From assembly GCF_002008165.1 (NCBI RefSeq), contig NZ_MRDM01000014.1, positions 806,001 through 870,000 of the forward strand: DNA of 64,000 bases, in the 5' to 3' direction. Position 1 is the stretch's first letter, and each line of letters begins with the position of its first letter. The notes under the pieces are model-generated. The model was not told the origin of the DNA, ran no database searches, and saw only the letters and a program-made list of their open reading frames with translations. The position numbers and the translations under genes are program-made. Positions 16,473 through 23,561 of the stretch are shown in pieces. This DNA is from Rhizobium laguerreae (GTDB lineage: Bacteria > Pseudomonadota > Alphaproteobacteria > Rhizobiales > Rhizobiaceae).

Positions 16473-17507
16473 TCAGACAATCGGCGGATTGAGCCGTGCA
16501 AAACCCTCCTGCCGCCGATAGGGAAAATAGGGATAGGGCGCCGTCACGGTGCTGACCGCGTCGAGTCTTTCAATCTGCTCCCTCGACAGGCTCCAGCCGA
16601 CCGCGCCGAGGTTCTGCCTGAGCTGCTCCTCGTTGCGGGCTCCGATGATGACGCTCGATACCGTCGGCCGGTTAAGCAGCCAGTTGATGGCGATCTGCGG
16701 CACCGTCCGACCGGTCTCACCTGCGATGGCGTCCAGGACCTCGACGATGTCGAACAGCTTCTCGTCGTCGACGGGCGGGCCGTATTGCGCCGTCTCGTGC
16801 AGCCGGCTTGCCTTGGGCAGCGGCTGACCGCGGCGGATCTTGCCGGTCAGCCGTCCCCAGGCAAGCGGGCTCCAGACGAGAGCTCCCACACCCTGTTCGG
16901 CGCCGAGCGGCATCAGCTCCCATTCGTAATCGCGCCCTGCCAGCGAATAATAGACCTGATGGGCGACATAACGCGGATAACCGTGGCGCTCGGCGGCGGC
17001 GAGCGACTTCATCAGTTCCCAGCCGGCAAAATTGGAAACGCCGACATAGCGGATCTTGCCTGCTGCAACGAGCCCATCGAGCGTCGACAGCACCTCCTCG
17101 ACCGGCGTCGAGGCATCGAAAGCATGAAGCTGCAGGAGGTCGATATAGTCGGTCCCGAGCCGGCGCAGCGCATCCTCGGTCGCGCGGATCAGCCGCGCCC
17201 GCGACGTTCCCCAGTCCTGCGGCCCCTCGCCCATCGGCAGCGCCGTCTTCGTCGAGATCAGCACAGCGTCGCGCCGGCCACGGATCGCCTGGCCGAGCAC
17301 CTCCTCGGACGCGCCGGCCGAATAGACGTCGGCCGTGTCGAAGAGATTGACGCCGGCTTCGAGGCAGATGTCGACGAGCCGCCGCGCTTCCTCGGCATCG
17401 GTATTGCCCCAGGCGCCGAACAGTGGGCCGCTGCCGCCGAATGTGCCGGCGCCGAAGCTCAAAACCGGTACTCTGAGTCCGGAAGCGCCGAGATTTCTGT
17501 AGTCCAT
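16473..17507 (-). CDS. Aldo/keto reductase
   Basis: This NADPH-dependent oxidoreductase has 344 residues and a TIM-barrel fold. It starts MDYRNLGASGLRVPVLSFGAGTFGG and carries the family's ETALNLFDTADVYSAG-like segment with catalytic Asp/Tyr (FDTADVY). Further blocks are DLLQLHAFD, the Lys in VLISTKTALP, and the cofactor loop VIIGARNEEQLRQNLGAVGW. AGGAG lies 9 bases before the ATG at 17507. It is divergent from a LysR regulator 92 bases away, which probably controls it. The physiological substrate is unknown. Confidence 0.92.
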   Translation of the reverse strand: MDYRNLGASGLRVPVLSFGAGTFGGSGPLFGAWGNTDAEEARRLVDICLEAGVNLFDTADVYSAGASEEVLGQAIRGRRDAVLISTKTALPMGEGPQDWGTSRARLIRATEDALRRLGTDYIDLLQLHAFDASTPVEEVLSTLDGLVAAGKIRYVGVSNFAGWELMKSLAAAERHGYPRYVAHQVYYSLAGRDYEWELMPLGAEQGVGALVWSPLAWGRLTGKIRRGQPLPKASRLHETAQYGPPVDDEKLFDIVEVLDAIAGETGRTVPQIAINWLLNRPTVSSVIIGARNEEQLRQNLGAVGWSLSREQIERLDAVSTVTAPYPYFPYRRQEGFARLNPPIV

Positions 17508-17552
17508 GGATCTGTCTCCTGTATTTCCTATGAGATAGACCTTGGTCGCCCG

Positions 17553-17581
17553 ATGATATAGATTGCCTACAAGCAAATCAT
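17553..17581. promoter_or_regulatory. Inverted repeat between aldo/keto reductase and lysR genes
   Basis: ATGAT (17553-17557) and ATCAT (17577-17581) are inverted, with a partly symmetric GCCTACAAGC-type centre, in the 92-base divergent intergenic region where a LysR regulator would bind. Assignment is inferred from position. Confidence 0.35.
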
Positions 17582-17599
17582 CTGTGACTTGAATTCATC

Positions 17600-18502
17600 A
17601 TGAGCCGTCAAGACATCAATCGCTCCGGCGAAATGGAAGTCTTCGTCAGCGTCGTCGAGCGCGGTGGCTTTTCCGCGGCCGCCGCGGCCCGGCGCATGAC
17701 GCCGTCGGCTGTCAGCAAACTCGTCGCTCGGCTGGAGACGCGCCTCGGCGCCCGCCTCGTCAACCGCTCCACCCGCAGGCTGCAATTGACGCCGGAAGGC
17801 TGTGCCTTCTATGAGCGCTGCGTCGCCATCCTTGCCGATATCGCCGAGGCTGAACGTCAGGCCTCGACAGGTGAACAGGCCTCAGGCCGCATCCGCATCA
17901 ACACCAGCGGCTCTTTCGGCAACCATGTGCTGGCGCCGCTCGTACCGGCCTTCATGGCGCTTCATCCGGCCGTGACGCTGGATATTTCTCATACCGACAG
18001 GATAGTCGACCTGATGGAGGAGCGCGCCGATGTCGCAATCCGCGCCGGCCCCTTGAAGAATTCCAGCCTGATCGCCCGCAAGGTCGGCGCCACCGGCAAG
18101 ATCATCGTCGCATCGCCGGATTATCTCTCGCGTCATGGCAAACCACGCACGATCGCCGATCTCCGCCGCCATTGCCGCATCGGCTTTTCTTACGCCCGCG
18201 CCATCGAGGGCTGGCCTCTGCGCGAGGACGGCGAAACGGTGATGATCCCGATCACCCCGGGCCTGCAGGTGGAAGACGGCGAAGCCATGCGCCACCTCGC
18301 TTTGTCAGGCGCCGGCCTTGCCCGGCTCGCCGCCTTCACCTTGCGCGCCGATATCGATGCCGGCCGCCTGGTGCCGGTACTCGAAGAGGCCAATCCCGGC
18401 GATCTCGAGGAGTTCTACGCCGTCTACATGGGCCAGGGCGGCCCGCTGCCGGCGCGCGTACGCGCACTGCTCGACTTTCTCGTCGGCCATGTACGTTTCT
18501 GA
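17600..18502 (+). CDS. LysR family transcriptional regulator
   Basis: This 300-residue LysR-type regulator has an N-terminal winged helix (MEVFVSVVERGGFSAAAAARR, SAVSKLVARLETRLGARLVNRSTR split over residues 10-60). A linker helix and a periplasmic-binding-like effector domain (RIRINTSGSFGNHVLAPLV onward) follow. It resembles the CrgA/AaeR-type group with effector recognition in two subdomains. It is divergent from the aldo/keto reductase gene, the likely target. The ligand is unknown. Confidence 0.93.
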   Translation: MSRQDINRSGEMEVFVSVVERGGFSAAAAARRMTPSAVSKLVARLETRLGARLVNRSTRRLQLTPEGCAFYERCVAILADIAEAERQASTGEQASGRIRINTSGSFGNHVLAPLVPAFMALHPAVTLDISHTDRIVDLMEERADVAIRAGPLKNSSLIARKVGATGKIIVASPDYLSRHGKPRTIADLRRHCRIGFSYARAIEGWPLREDGETVMIPITPGLQVEDGEAMRHLALSGAGLARLAAFTLRADIDAGRLVPVLEEANPGDLEEFYAVYMGQGGPLPARVRALLDFLVGHVRF

Positions 18503-18600
18503 GACACCCAGCCCGAAACCGTTCAGCGCTTTTGGAATGATGACATGCATAAAAACAACGACTTGAAGTCGTCGCATGATTCAGTTTCGCATTCCAGGGC
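18503..18600. repeat. Intergenic palindromic repeat, family 1, copy B
   Basis: GCGCTTTTGGAATGATGACATG, AAAACAACGACTTGAAG and GTCGCATGATTCAGTTTCGCAT correspond block by block to copy A at 10886-10970 (with GGGATGACATC, AAAACAAAAGCCTGAAG, TTGCATGAATCAAATTC). The rest of 18600-18730 shows no gene. Confidence 0.55.
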
Positions 18601-18732
18601 CCCCAGAAGCCAGATTTCGCAATTGACCCCCCGCCTCGCGCCCGCCTATACCGGACCCGCGCCAGCCGGCCCTTGTAGCCGGCCTCTCTTCGTCATGCCG
18701 GAGCCTCTTCCCATCTTCAGCCCTTAAGGGTT

Positions 18733-18812
18733 CGCGCCGGTCATGCTCTAACTATTTAATTAGAGCAGGATTCAGATTTTGGCCGCCCCGGCCTAAAATC
18801 ATCCTGTTCTAG
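18733..18812. repeat. Intergenic palindromic repeat, family 2, copy D
   Basis: CATGCTCTAACT is followed by the arm AGAGCAGGATTCAGATTTT (18762-18780), an inner GGCC/GGCC stem and the returning arm AAAATCATCCTGTTCT (18795-18810), just before the next gene. It is the second copy of the element at 14757-14850. Confidence 0.6.
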
Positions 18813-18828
18813 GAAAGATACGGAGATC

Positions 18829-19923
18829 ATGTCATTCAGCGACGCGAGCCGCCTGCTGCGGGATGCCGGCCTGCCGAAATGGGCGCTGCTGCTGGCACTT
18901 TCGACCACTCTCGTCGTCTTCCTCGAACTCTTCGCGCTGCCGGCCTCGCTGCTGATCGGACCGATGGTCGCGGCAATCGCACTGGCGTTGACCGTCGGCA
19001 AGGGAAAGCTTCGCGTGCCCTTCTGGCCGCTGCAGTTCGGCCAGGTCCTGGTCGGCCTGATGATGGCGCGCACCATCACCCCTGACATTCTCGGCACCAT
19101 GGCGAAGGACGCACCGCTCTTTCTGCTGTTCATCTTCTCGGTCATCGCCATCGCCACCGGCCTCGGCTGGCTTTTGACGCGCTGGCAGGTGCTGCCGGGG
19201 ACGACTGCGGTCTGGGGTTCCTCGCCGGGCGGCGCCTCCGCCATGGTCATCATGTCGGAAGCCTATGGCGCCGATGCCCGTCTCGTCGCCTTCATGCAGT
19301 ATCTGCGCGTCGTCTTCGTCGCCGTCGGCGCCTCTGTGGTCTCGCGCCTGTGGGTGGCAGCCGACGGCGCCGAGCCGCCGCCGCCCGTCCTCTTTCCCGA
19401 GATCGACTGGCCGGCCTTTGCAGCGACGATGGCTTTTGCTGCCTTTTGTGCCTATGGCGTCCGGCGCCTGCGCCTCCAGGGGGGCACGATCATCGTGCCG
19501 CTCTTTCTCGGCGCCTTGCTGCAGGGCATGGGCCTCCTGAAAATTGAGTTACCGATGTGGCTGCTCGCCATCGCCTATGCACTGGTCGGCTGGAGCATCG
19601 GCCTGCGTTTCACCCGCTCGATCCTCAAGCACGTGGCGCGCGCCCTGCCGAGGGTATCGGCCTGCATCGTGCTGCTGATGGCGCTCTGCGGCTGCATGGC
19701 GGTGGCGCTTCACGTCTTGGCCGGCATCGATCCGCTGACCGCCTATCTGGCTACCAGCCCCGGCGGCGCCGATTCCGTCGCCATCATCGCCGCCTCCAGC
19801 GATGTCGACGTGCCCTTCGTGATGGCGATGCAGACTGGCCGTTTCCTGGTGATCCTGATGATCGGCCCGATGCTCGCCCGCTTCATCGCACGCCGTTCCG
19901 GCCTTGCGGAAAACCCCGTCTAG
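18829..19923 (+). CDS. AbrB-family (duplicated membrane domain) protein
   Basis: This polytopic inner-membrane protein of 364 residues matches the AbrB/putative ammonia monooxygenase-like family (not the DNA-binding AbrB). It has two similar halves, each with hydrophobic helices and the family loop: TTAVWGSSPGGASAMVIMSE in the first half and TAYLATSPGGADSVAIIAAS in the second. This SPGG repeat supports an internal duplication, as in transporters. The function of the family is not settled. GGAG lies 4 bases before the ATG. The end overlaps the 3' end of the convergent AraC gene by 41 bases. Confidence 0.88.
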   Translation: MSFSDASRLLRDAGLPKWALLLALSTTLVVFLELFALPASLLIGPMVAAIALALTVGKGKLRVPFWPLQFGQVLVGLMMARTITPDILGTMAKDAPLFLLFIFSVIAIATGLGWLLTRWQVLPGTTAVWGSSPGGASAMVIMSEAYGADARLVAFMQYLRVVFVAVGASVVSRLWVAADGAEPPPPVLFPEIDWPAFAATMAFAAFCAYGVRRLRLQGGTIIVPLFLGALLQGMGLLKIELPMWLLAIAYALVGWSIGLRFTRSILKHVARALPRVSACIVLLMALCGCMAVALHVLAGIDPLTAYLATSPGGADSVAIIAASSDVDVPFVMAMQTGRFLVILMIGPMLARFIARRSGLAENPV

Positions 19924-20794
19924 TGCCCTGCTTGGGGTTGTGCGCGAGTGCTGCCCATTGGCCGGGCGTCATGCCATAGGCCTTCTTGAAATGGCGGTTG
20001 AGATGGCTCTGGTCGGCAAAGCCGGTCGCCGCCGCCACCTCGGAAATCCCCTCGCCCGCACCGATCATCGCCCGCGCCCGCTGCAGCCGACGCATCAGGA
20101 GGTAGCGATGCGGGCTGGTGGCGAAGGCTGCCCGGAAATGCCGCGACAGCGCAAAACGGTCGAGACCCGTCACCGCCTCAAGCTCGCCGGAATTCACTGC
20201 ACGGGTCGCATGCGCCTCGAGATAATCCCGTGCCGCCCTCGCTTGCCGCCAGGCGACGAGGCCCAGCGGCCGCGGCGGCAGGCGCGCATGCCGTGTCAGC
20301 CCGCCCGCCACCTGCGATACGAAATCGTCGACGAAAAGCGCGTCCAGTTCGCGGTCGAGTTCGCCGAGAGCCGCCAGCAGCACGCCCGCCAGCGCCGGAT
20401 CGGCGATCACGGGTTCCTCGACAAAAGGCAGGCCGACGCCATCCGCCTTCAGGTATTCAAGAAGCAGCGACGGCTCCAGGTAGAGCATACGGTACTGCAA
20501 CCCATCCTCCGTCCCCGCCCCGCCGTCATGCTCCTCATCGGGGTGCAGCACGATCACCTGTCCCGGCAGGCTGAAGCGCCGCTCGCCGCGATAGCGGAAG
20601 GTCTGAACTCCCTTCAGAGTCACGCCGAGTGCATAGGTGTCGTGCCGGTGCGGCTCGAAAGCATTGCCTGAGAACTGCGCCTCGATGCGCTCGATGCCGG
20701 GAAAGGCTGGCGCAGCCAGGATGGCGTTGCCGGATGGTCCCGCGCACAAACGTTCAAGACCTTCGAAGACCTTCGGATGTAAGTCCTGGTTCAA
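19883..20794 (-). CDS. AraC family transcriptional regulator
   Basis: This protein of about 303 residues has an N-terminal cupin-type ligand-binding domain (FEPHRHDTYALGVTLKGVQTF, IVLHPDEEHDGG) and a C-terminal double helix-turn-helix. The second motif, EGISEVAAATGFADQSHLNRHFKK, with YGMTPGQW following, is the AraC signature. The only in-frame ATG is at 20941, which would run into the divergent DUF2000 gene. The TTG at 20794 (NQDLHPKVFEGLERL) is more plausible, with GGAG 11 bases upstream. It may control the AbrB-type or the DUF2000 gene beside it. Confidence 0.88.
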   Translation of the reverse strand: MNQDLHPKVFEGLERLCAGPSGNAILAAPAFPGIERIEAQFSGNAFEPHRHDTYALGVTLKGVQTFRYRGERRFSLPGQVIVLHPDEEHDGGAGTEDGLQYRMLYLEPSLLLEYLKADGVGLPFVEEPVIADPALAGVLLAALGELDRELDALFVDDFVSQVAGGLTRHARLPPRPLGLVAWRQARAARDYLEAHATRAVNSGELEAVTGLDRFALSRHFRAAFATSPHRYLLMRRLQRARAMIGAGEGISEVAAATGFADQSHLNRHFKKAYGMTPGQWAALAHNPKQGTRRGFPQGRNGVR

Positions 20795-20839
20795 CGCGCC
20801 CGATACTCCATAACCCGTAGATAGGTGAAAGACCGTCCG

Positions 20840-21247
20840 ATGTTTGATACCAAAATTGCCGTCGTCCTGCGAAACAATCTTGCCGGCTGGCAGAAGCTGA
20901 ACGTCACCGCCTTCCTGATGACGGGCATCGCCGGCCGGCATCCCGAGATCATCGGTGAAGCCTACAGGGACCGCGCCGGCAATCTCTACAATCCCTTATC
21001 GATCCAGCCGATCATCGTGCTCTCCGCCGACGAGGCTACCATATCAGCCGTTCACCGCCGCGCGCTGGAGCGCGATATCACCAGCTCGCTGTTTATCGAG
21101 GAGATGTTTGCGACCGGCCACGACGCGGCCAACCGCGCCGTCTTCGCAGAATTTGCGCCCGAAGACGCCAAGGTGGTCGGCATCGCCCTGCGCGCCGAAA
21201 AGAAGATCGTCGACAAGATCACCAAGGGCGCGACGATGCAGCACTGA
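20840..21247 (+). CDS. DUF2000 family protein
   Basis: This is a 135-residue cytosolic protein of the DUF2000 family, related in fold to peptidyl-tRNA hydrolase 2-like domains. Conserved features are the start MFDTKIAVVLRNNLAGWQKLN, the IAGRHPEIIGEAYRD segment and the LSADEATISAVHRRA turn. No activity is established. It is divergent from the AraC regulator 45 bases away, which suggests control by it. It ends 51 bases before the convergent OmpA lipoprotein gene, with a shared hairpin between. Confidence 0.82.
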   Translation: MFDTKIAVVLRNNLAGWQKLNVTAFLMTGIAGRHPEIIGEAYRDRAGNLYNPLSIQPIIVLSADEATISAVHRRALERDITSSLFIEEMFATGHDAANRAVFAEFAPEDAKVVGIALRAEKKIVDKITKGATMQH

Positions 21248-21251
21248 CGAA

Positions 21252-21276
21252 AAAGGCCGGGCGTCACCTGGCCTTT
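21252..21276. terminator. Bidirectional terminator between DUF2000 and OmpA-lipoprotein genes
   Basis: AAAGGCC (21252-21258) and GGCCTTT (21270-21276) form a 7-bp stem between two convergent genes. A-rich flanks upstream give a T-run on the minus strand. Confidence 0.6.
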
Positions 21277-21298
21277 CCGCAAACGGTATGAGCCAGAA

Positions 21299-21964
21299 TC
21301 AGCCCTGCGTGATCGGCGCGATCTGGATCTCGACGCGGCGGTTCTGCGCGCGGCCGGCCTCGCTCGCATTGGAAGCAACGGGTTGCGACGGACCGAAGCC
21401 GACGGCGGAGACGCGGCGCTGGTCGATGCCCTGGCCGCCGAGATAATCGGCGACCGAAAGTGCGCGGCGCTGCGACAGGTCCTGATTGTGCTGCAGGCTG
21501 CCGGTTGAATCCGTATGGCCGTTGACGTCGATCAGCGTGCGGTTGAACTTGCGCAACACGATCGCCACCGAATTCAGCGTCGGATAGAAGCCCGGCTTCA
21601 CCGCGTCCTGATCGACGTCGAAGGTGATGTTCGACGGCATGTTGAGGATGATGTTGTCGCCGTTGCGGGTCACCGAAATGCCGGTGCCTTCGAGCTGGGC
21701 GCGAAGCTCGGATTCCTGCTGATCCATGTAATTGCCGATCGCGCCGCCGGCGAGAGCGCCGACGCCCGCGCCGATCAACGCCGCATTGCGCTTGCCGTGG
21801 CCGCCGCCGCCGACAGCCACGCCGACGAGAGCACCGCCCAGCGCGCCAAGCGCCGCGCCGCCGGCCGTATTGGAAACCTTCTGTTCACCGGTATAGGGAT
21901 CGGTCGTCGTGCAGGCGCTGAGATAGCTAGCGGCAATAGCGAGAAGTATGAATTTTTTGATCAT
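21299..21964 (-). CDS. OmpA-family lipoprotein (YiaD-like)
   Basis: This 221-residue outer-membrane lipoprotein has the signal MIKKFILLAIAASYLSAC with lipobox LSAC (Cys18). Next is a glycine-zipper region (AALGALGGALVGVAVGGGG, then GAGVGALAGGAIGNYMD) and a C-terminal OmpA peptidoglycan-binding domain with VNGHTDSTGSLQHNQDLSQR and GFGPSQPVASN, including the conserved Asp and Arg (NRRVEI). The ATG at 21964 is the lipoprotein start; the longer frame upstream is not plausible. It likely tethers the outer membrane to peptidoglycan. Confidence 0.92.
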   Translation of the reverse strand: MIKKFILLAIAASYLSACTTTDPYTGEQKVSNTAGGAALGALGGALVGVAVGGGGHGKRNAALIGAGVGALAGGAIGNYMDQQESELRAQLEGTGISVTRNGDNIILNMPSNITFDVDQDAVKPGFYPTLNSVAIVLRKFNRTLIDVNGHTDSTGSLQHNQDLSQRRALSVADYLGGQGIDQRRVSAVGFGPSQPVASNASEAGRAQNRRVEIQIAPITQG

Positions 21965-22289
21965 GGACAGGACGGTCTCCGTTCGACTAATGCGAGCAAA
22001 TGGCAAGGATTGCGGCAAGAAAATGAAGATGTTCTCCTGATAGGGCAAATTCGGACGTCGAAACACAGCCATGTTGCGGGAATGCGCTGATATCACCAGT
22101 TTTAGCGGATGACCGCTCCTGCGCCTCCATAGGCATAAGGCGTGCCTGCCATTGCGGCCTTCAGCCCGATGGTGGCGTTCATTACGATTGCCGTCATCGA
22201 CTGACGTCTCCATAGCGCGTGTTGGAGCGCCCACTTCTCCTCCCTTATTCCTGTGCTCGTCCAGGAATGAGAAGAGTGGAGTCGCCCTC
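21965..22289. other. Intergenic region upstream of the OmpA lipoprotein
   Basis: About 325 bases lie between two minus-strand genes. The region holds the presumed lipoprotein promoter, a short hairpin near 22248-22270 (ATTCCTG/CAGGAAT) and a possible 31-codon ORF on the minus strand at 22102-22197. Nothing else is convincing. Confidence 0.4.
22102..22197 (-). CDS. Possible 31-residue small ORF
   Basis: An ATG-started frame encodes MTAIVMNATIGLKAAMAG, then TPYAYGGAGAVIR, with GGAG 10 bases upstream. It is weakly hydrophobic with no known family. Codon use is GC-rich but the length is too short to judge. Listed only as a candidate. Confidence 0.2.
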   Translation of the reverse strand: MTAIVMNATIGLKAAMAGTPYAYGGAGAVIR

Positions 22290-23288
22290 TTAGAAATTCT
22301 GGAACAACTGCCGCATCGTGTCATAAGTCGCGTTGGCGATGTTCAGCGACTGCAGGCCGAGCTGCTGCTGCGTTTGTAAAGCCCGCAGCCTGCTCGACTC
22401 CTCCTCCATGTCGGCATCGACAAGCCGGCCGATGCCGGCGGTGATGTTGTCGTGCAGTTTCGTGGCGAAGTCGTTCTGCAGGTTGATGCGCTTTTCCAGC
22501 GCGCCGAAGGCCGAACCGACCGTCGTCAGCTGCGTCAGCGCGGCATCGACGACGCTGATCATCTGGCCGATCTGGCCCTGCGTCGTGCTTGATGTTACCG
22601 AGATCGCCACCTGCCCGGTGGTGGTGCCGTTCTTGCTCGTCATCAGCACGTAATTTTGCGCAGCACCGAGTTCGGTGGCGAAATAGGCCGATGTCAGCAC
22701 CCCGTATTCGCCGGAACCGGTGGCGCGGTCGTCGATCAGGTAGCGCGCGTCCTTGGAGGTCGTCGCCCCGACGGGCGTGTTGTCGATATGGTAGCTCAGC
22801 ATGCCGATCGAGATCGTGCCGTCGGCGTTGCGGATGAACGAGGCCGGGATCTGGCGCGGCTGCGTCGGCGTCGCATCGTTGGTGAGGACCACCCAGTTGT
22901 CGCTGTTGAAGGTCGCCGATTCCGAAACGCTGCGCAATTGCTCCTGCAGCTGCTTGATCTCTTCGTTGATCTTGTTCTTGTCGATGCCGTCTTCGGTCGC
23001 GGCAACCAGCTTCGCCTTGATTTCGGAGACGACGTCGATGACGCTCTGAACGCCGGTATAGGCCGTTCCCATCGTCGCTGCGGCCATGCCGAGCGCATCC
23101 TGGATGGCCGAAACGGCTTTATTGTCGGTCCGCGCGGTGGTGGCGATCGACCAGTAGACGGCGTTGTCGCTGGCTTTTGCGACACGCATACCCGTCGTGA
23201 TGTGGTTTTGCGTGACCGTCATATTCCGATTGATATCGCGCAGCACATAAAGCGCCGCATCCACGGAGACGCGCTGATAAATACTCAC
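22290..23288 (-). CDS. Flagellin
   Basis: This 332-residue flagellin has conserved N- and C-terminal D0/D1 helices (DNAVYWSIATTARTDNKAVS; AIQDALGMAAATMGTAYTGV; at the end LGLQSLNIANATYDTMRQLF). The central variable domain is short, as in other rhizobial flagellins. I chose the GTG at 23288 (SIYQRVSVDAALYVLRDIN) because GGAG lies 9 bases upstream and it aligns with the usual N-terminus; an ATG 23 codons further upstream adds an implausible Cys-rich stretch. No other flagellar structural gene is in the window, so it is a solitary copy. The start MSIYQRVSV differs from the common MTSILTN form. Confidence 0.9.
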   Translation of the reverse strand: MSIYQRVSVDAALYVLRDINRNMTVTQNHITTGMRVAKASDNAVYWSIATTARTDNKAVSAIQDALGMAAATMGTAYTGVQSVIDVVSEIKAKLVAATEDGIDKNKINEEIKQLQEQLRSVSESATFNSDNWVVLTNDATPTQPRQIPASFIRNADGTISIGMLSYHIDNTPVGATTSKDARYLIDDRATGSGEYGVLTSAYFATELGAAQNYVLMTSKNGTTTGQVAISVTSSTTQGQIGQMISVVDAALTQLTTVGSAFGALEKRINLQNDFATKLHDNITAGIGRLVDADMEEESSRLRALQTQQQLGLQSLNIANATYDTMRQLFQNF

Positions 23289-23447
23289 GGGACTAAACTC
23301 CAAAACACAACAGACGCAAACTGAACTAAAAATGAACCGTGCCGCACGGACATTCATGTCCGGGGTCGCTGGAACTCCAGCGCATCGCAGCCTTCAAGAA
23401 AAGAAGAAGACCAGTCGGTTACTGGTCACAATCATTGCCGTTTATGC

Positions 23448-23462
23448 TTAACAAACGGCTAA
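23448..23462 (-). promoter_or_regulatory. TTAG-N7-TTAA motif upstream of flagellin
   Basis: On the minus strand TTAG, seven bases and TTAA stand about 160 bases before the flagellin start. This differs by one base from the CtrA consensus TTAA-N7-TTAA. The same TTAG-N7-TTAA form precedes cheW at 48364-48378. Suggestive only. Confidence 0.3.
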
Positions 23463-23510
23463 ACTTCAGAAGTAATTTAGCTAATTTTGCAAGGTTTCAT
23501 ACACCATAAG

Positions 23511-23544
23511 AAACGCCGCCGGACGAGGTTGGCCGGCGGCGTTT
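23511..23544 (-). terminator. Terminator of the RND efflux operon
   Basis: A perfect 12-bp stem, AAACGCCGCCGG with CCGGCGGCGTTT, around a 10-base loop lies 18 bases after the stop of the RND permease gene. The T content after the stem is modest. Confidence 0.65.
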
Positions 23545-23561
23545 CGTAATCGGATAAAACC

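Noticed and set aside
23340..23420. Short hairpins CGGACATTCATGTCCGG and CCAGTNNNNACTGG upstream of the flagellin
   Set aside because: Small stems in a promoter region without a T-run or conserved RNA pattern; not enough to call a riboswitch or attenuator.
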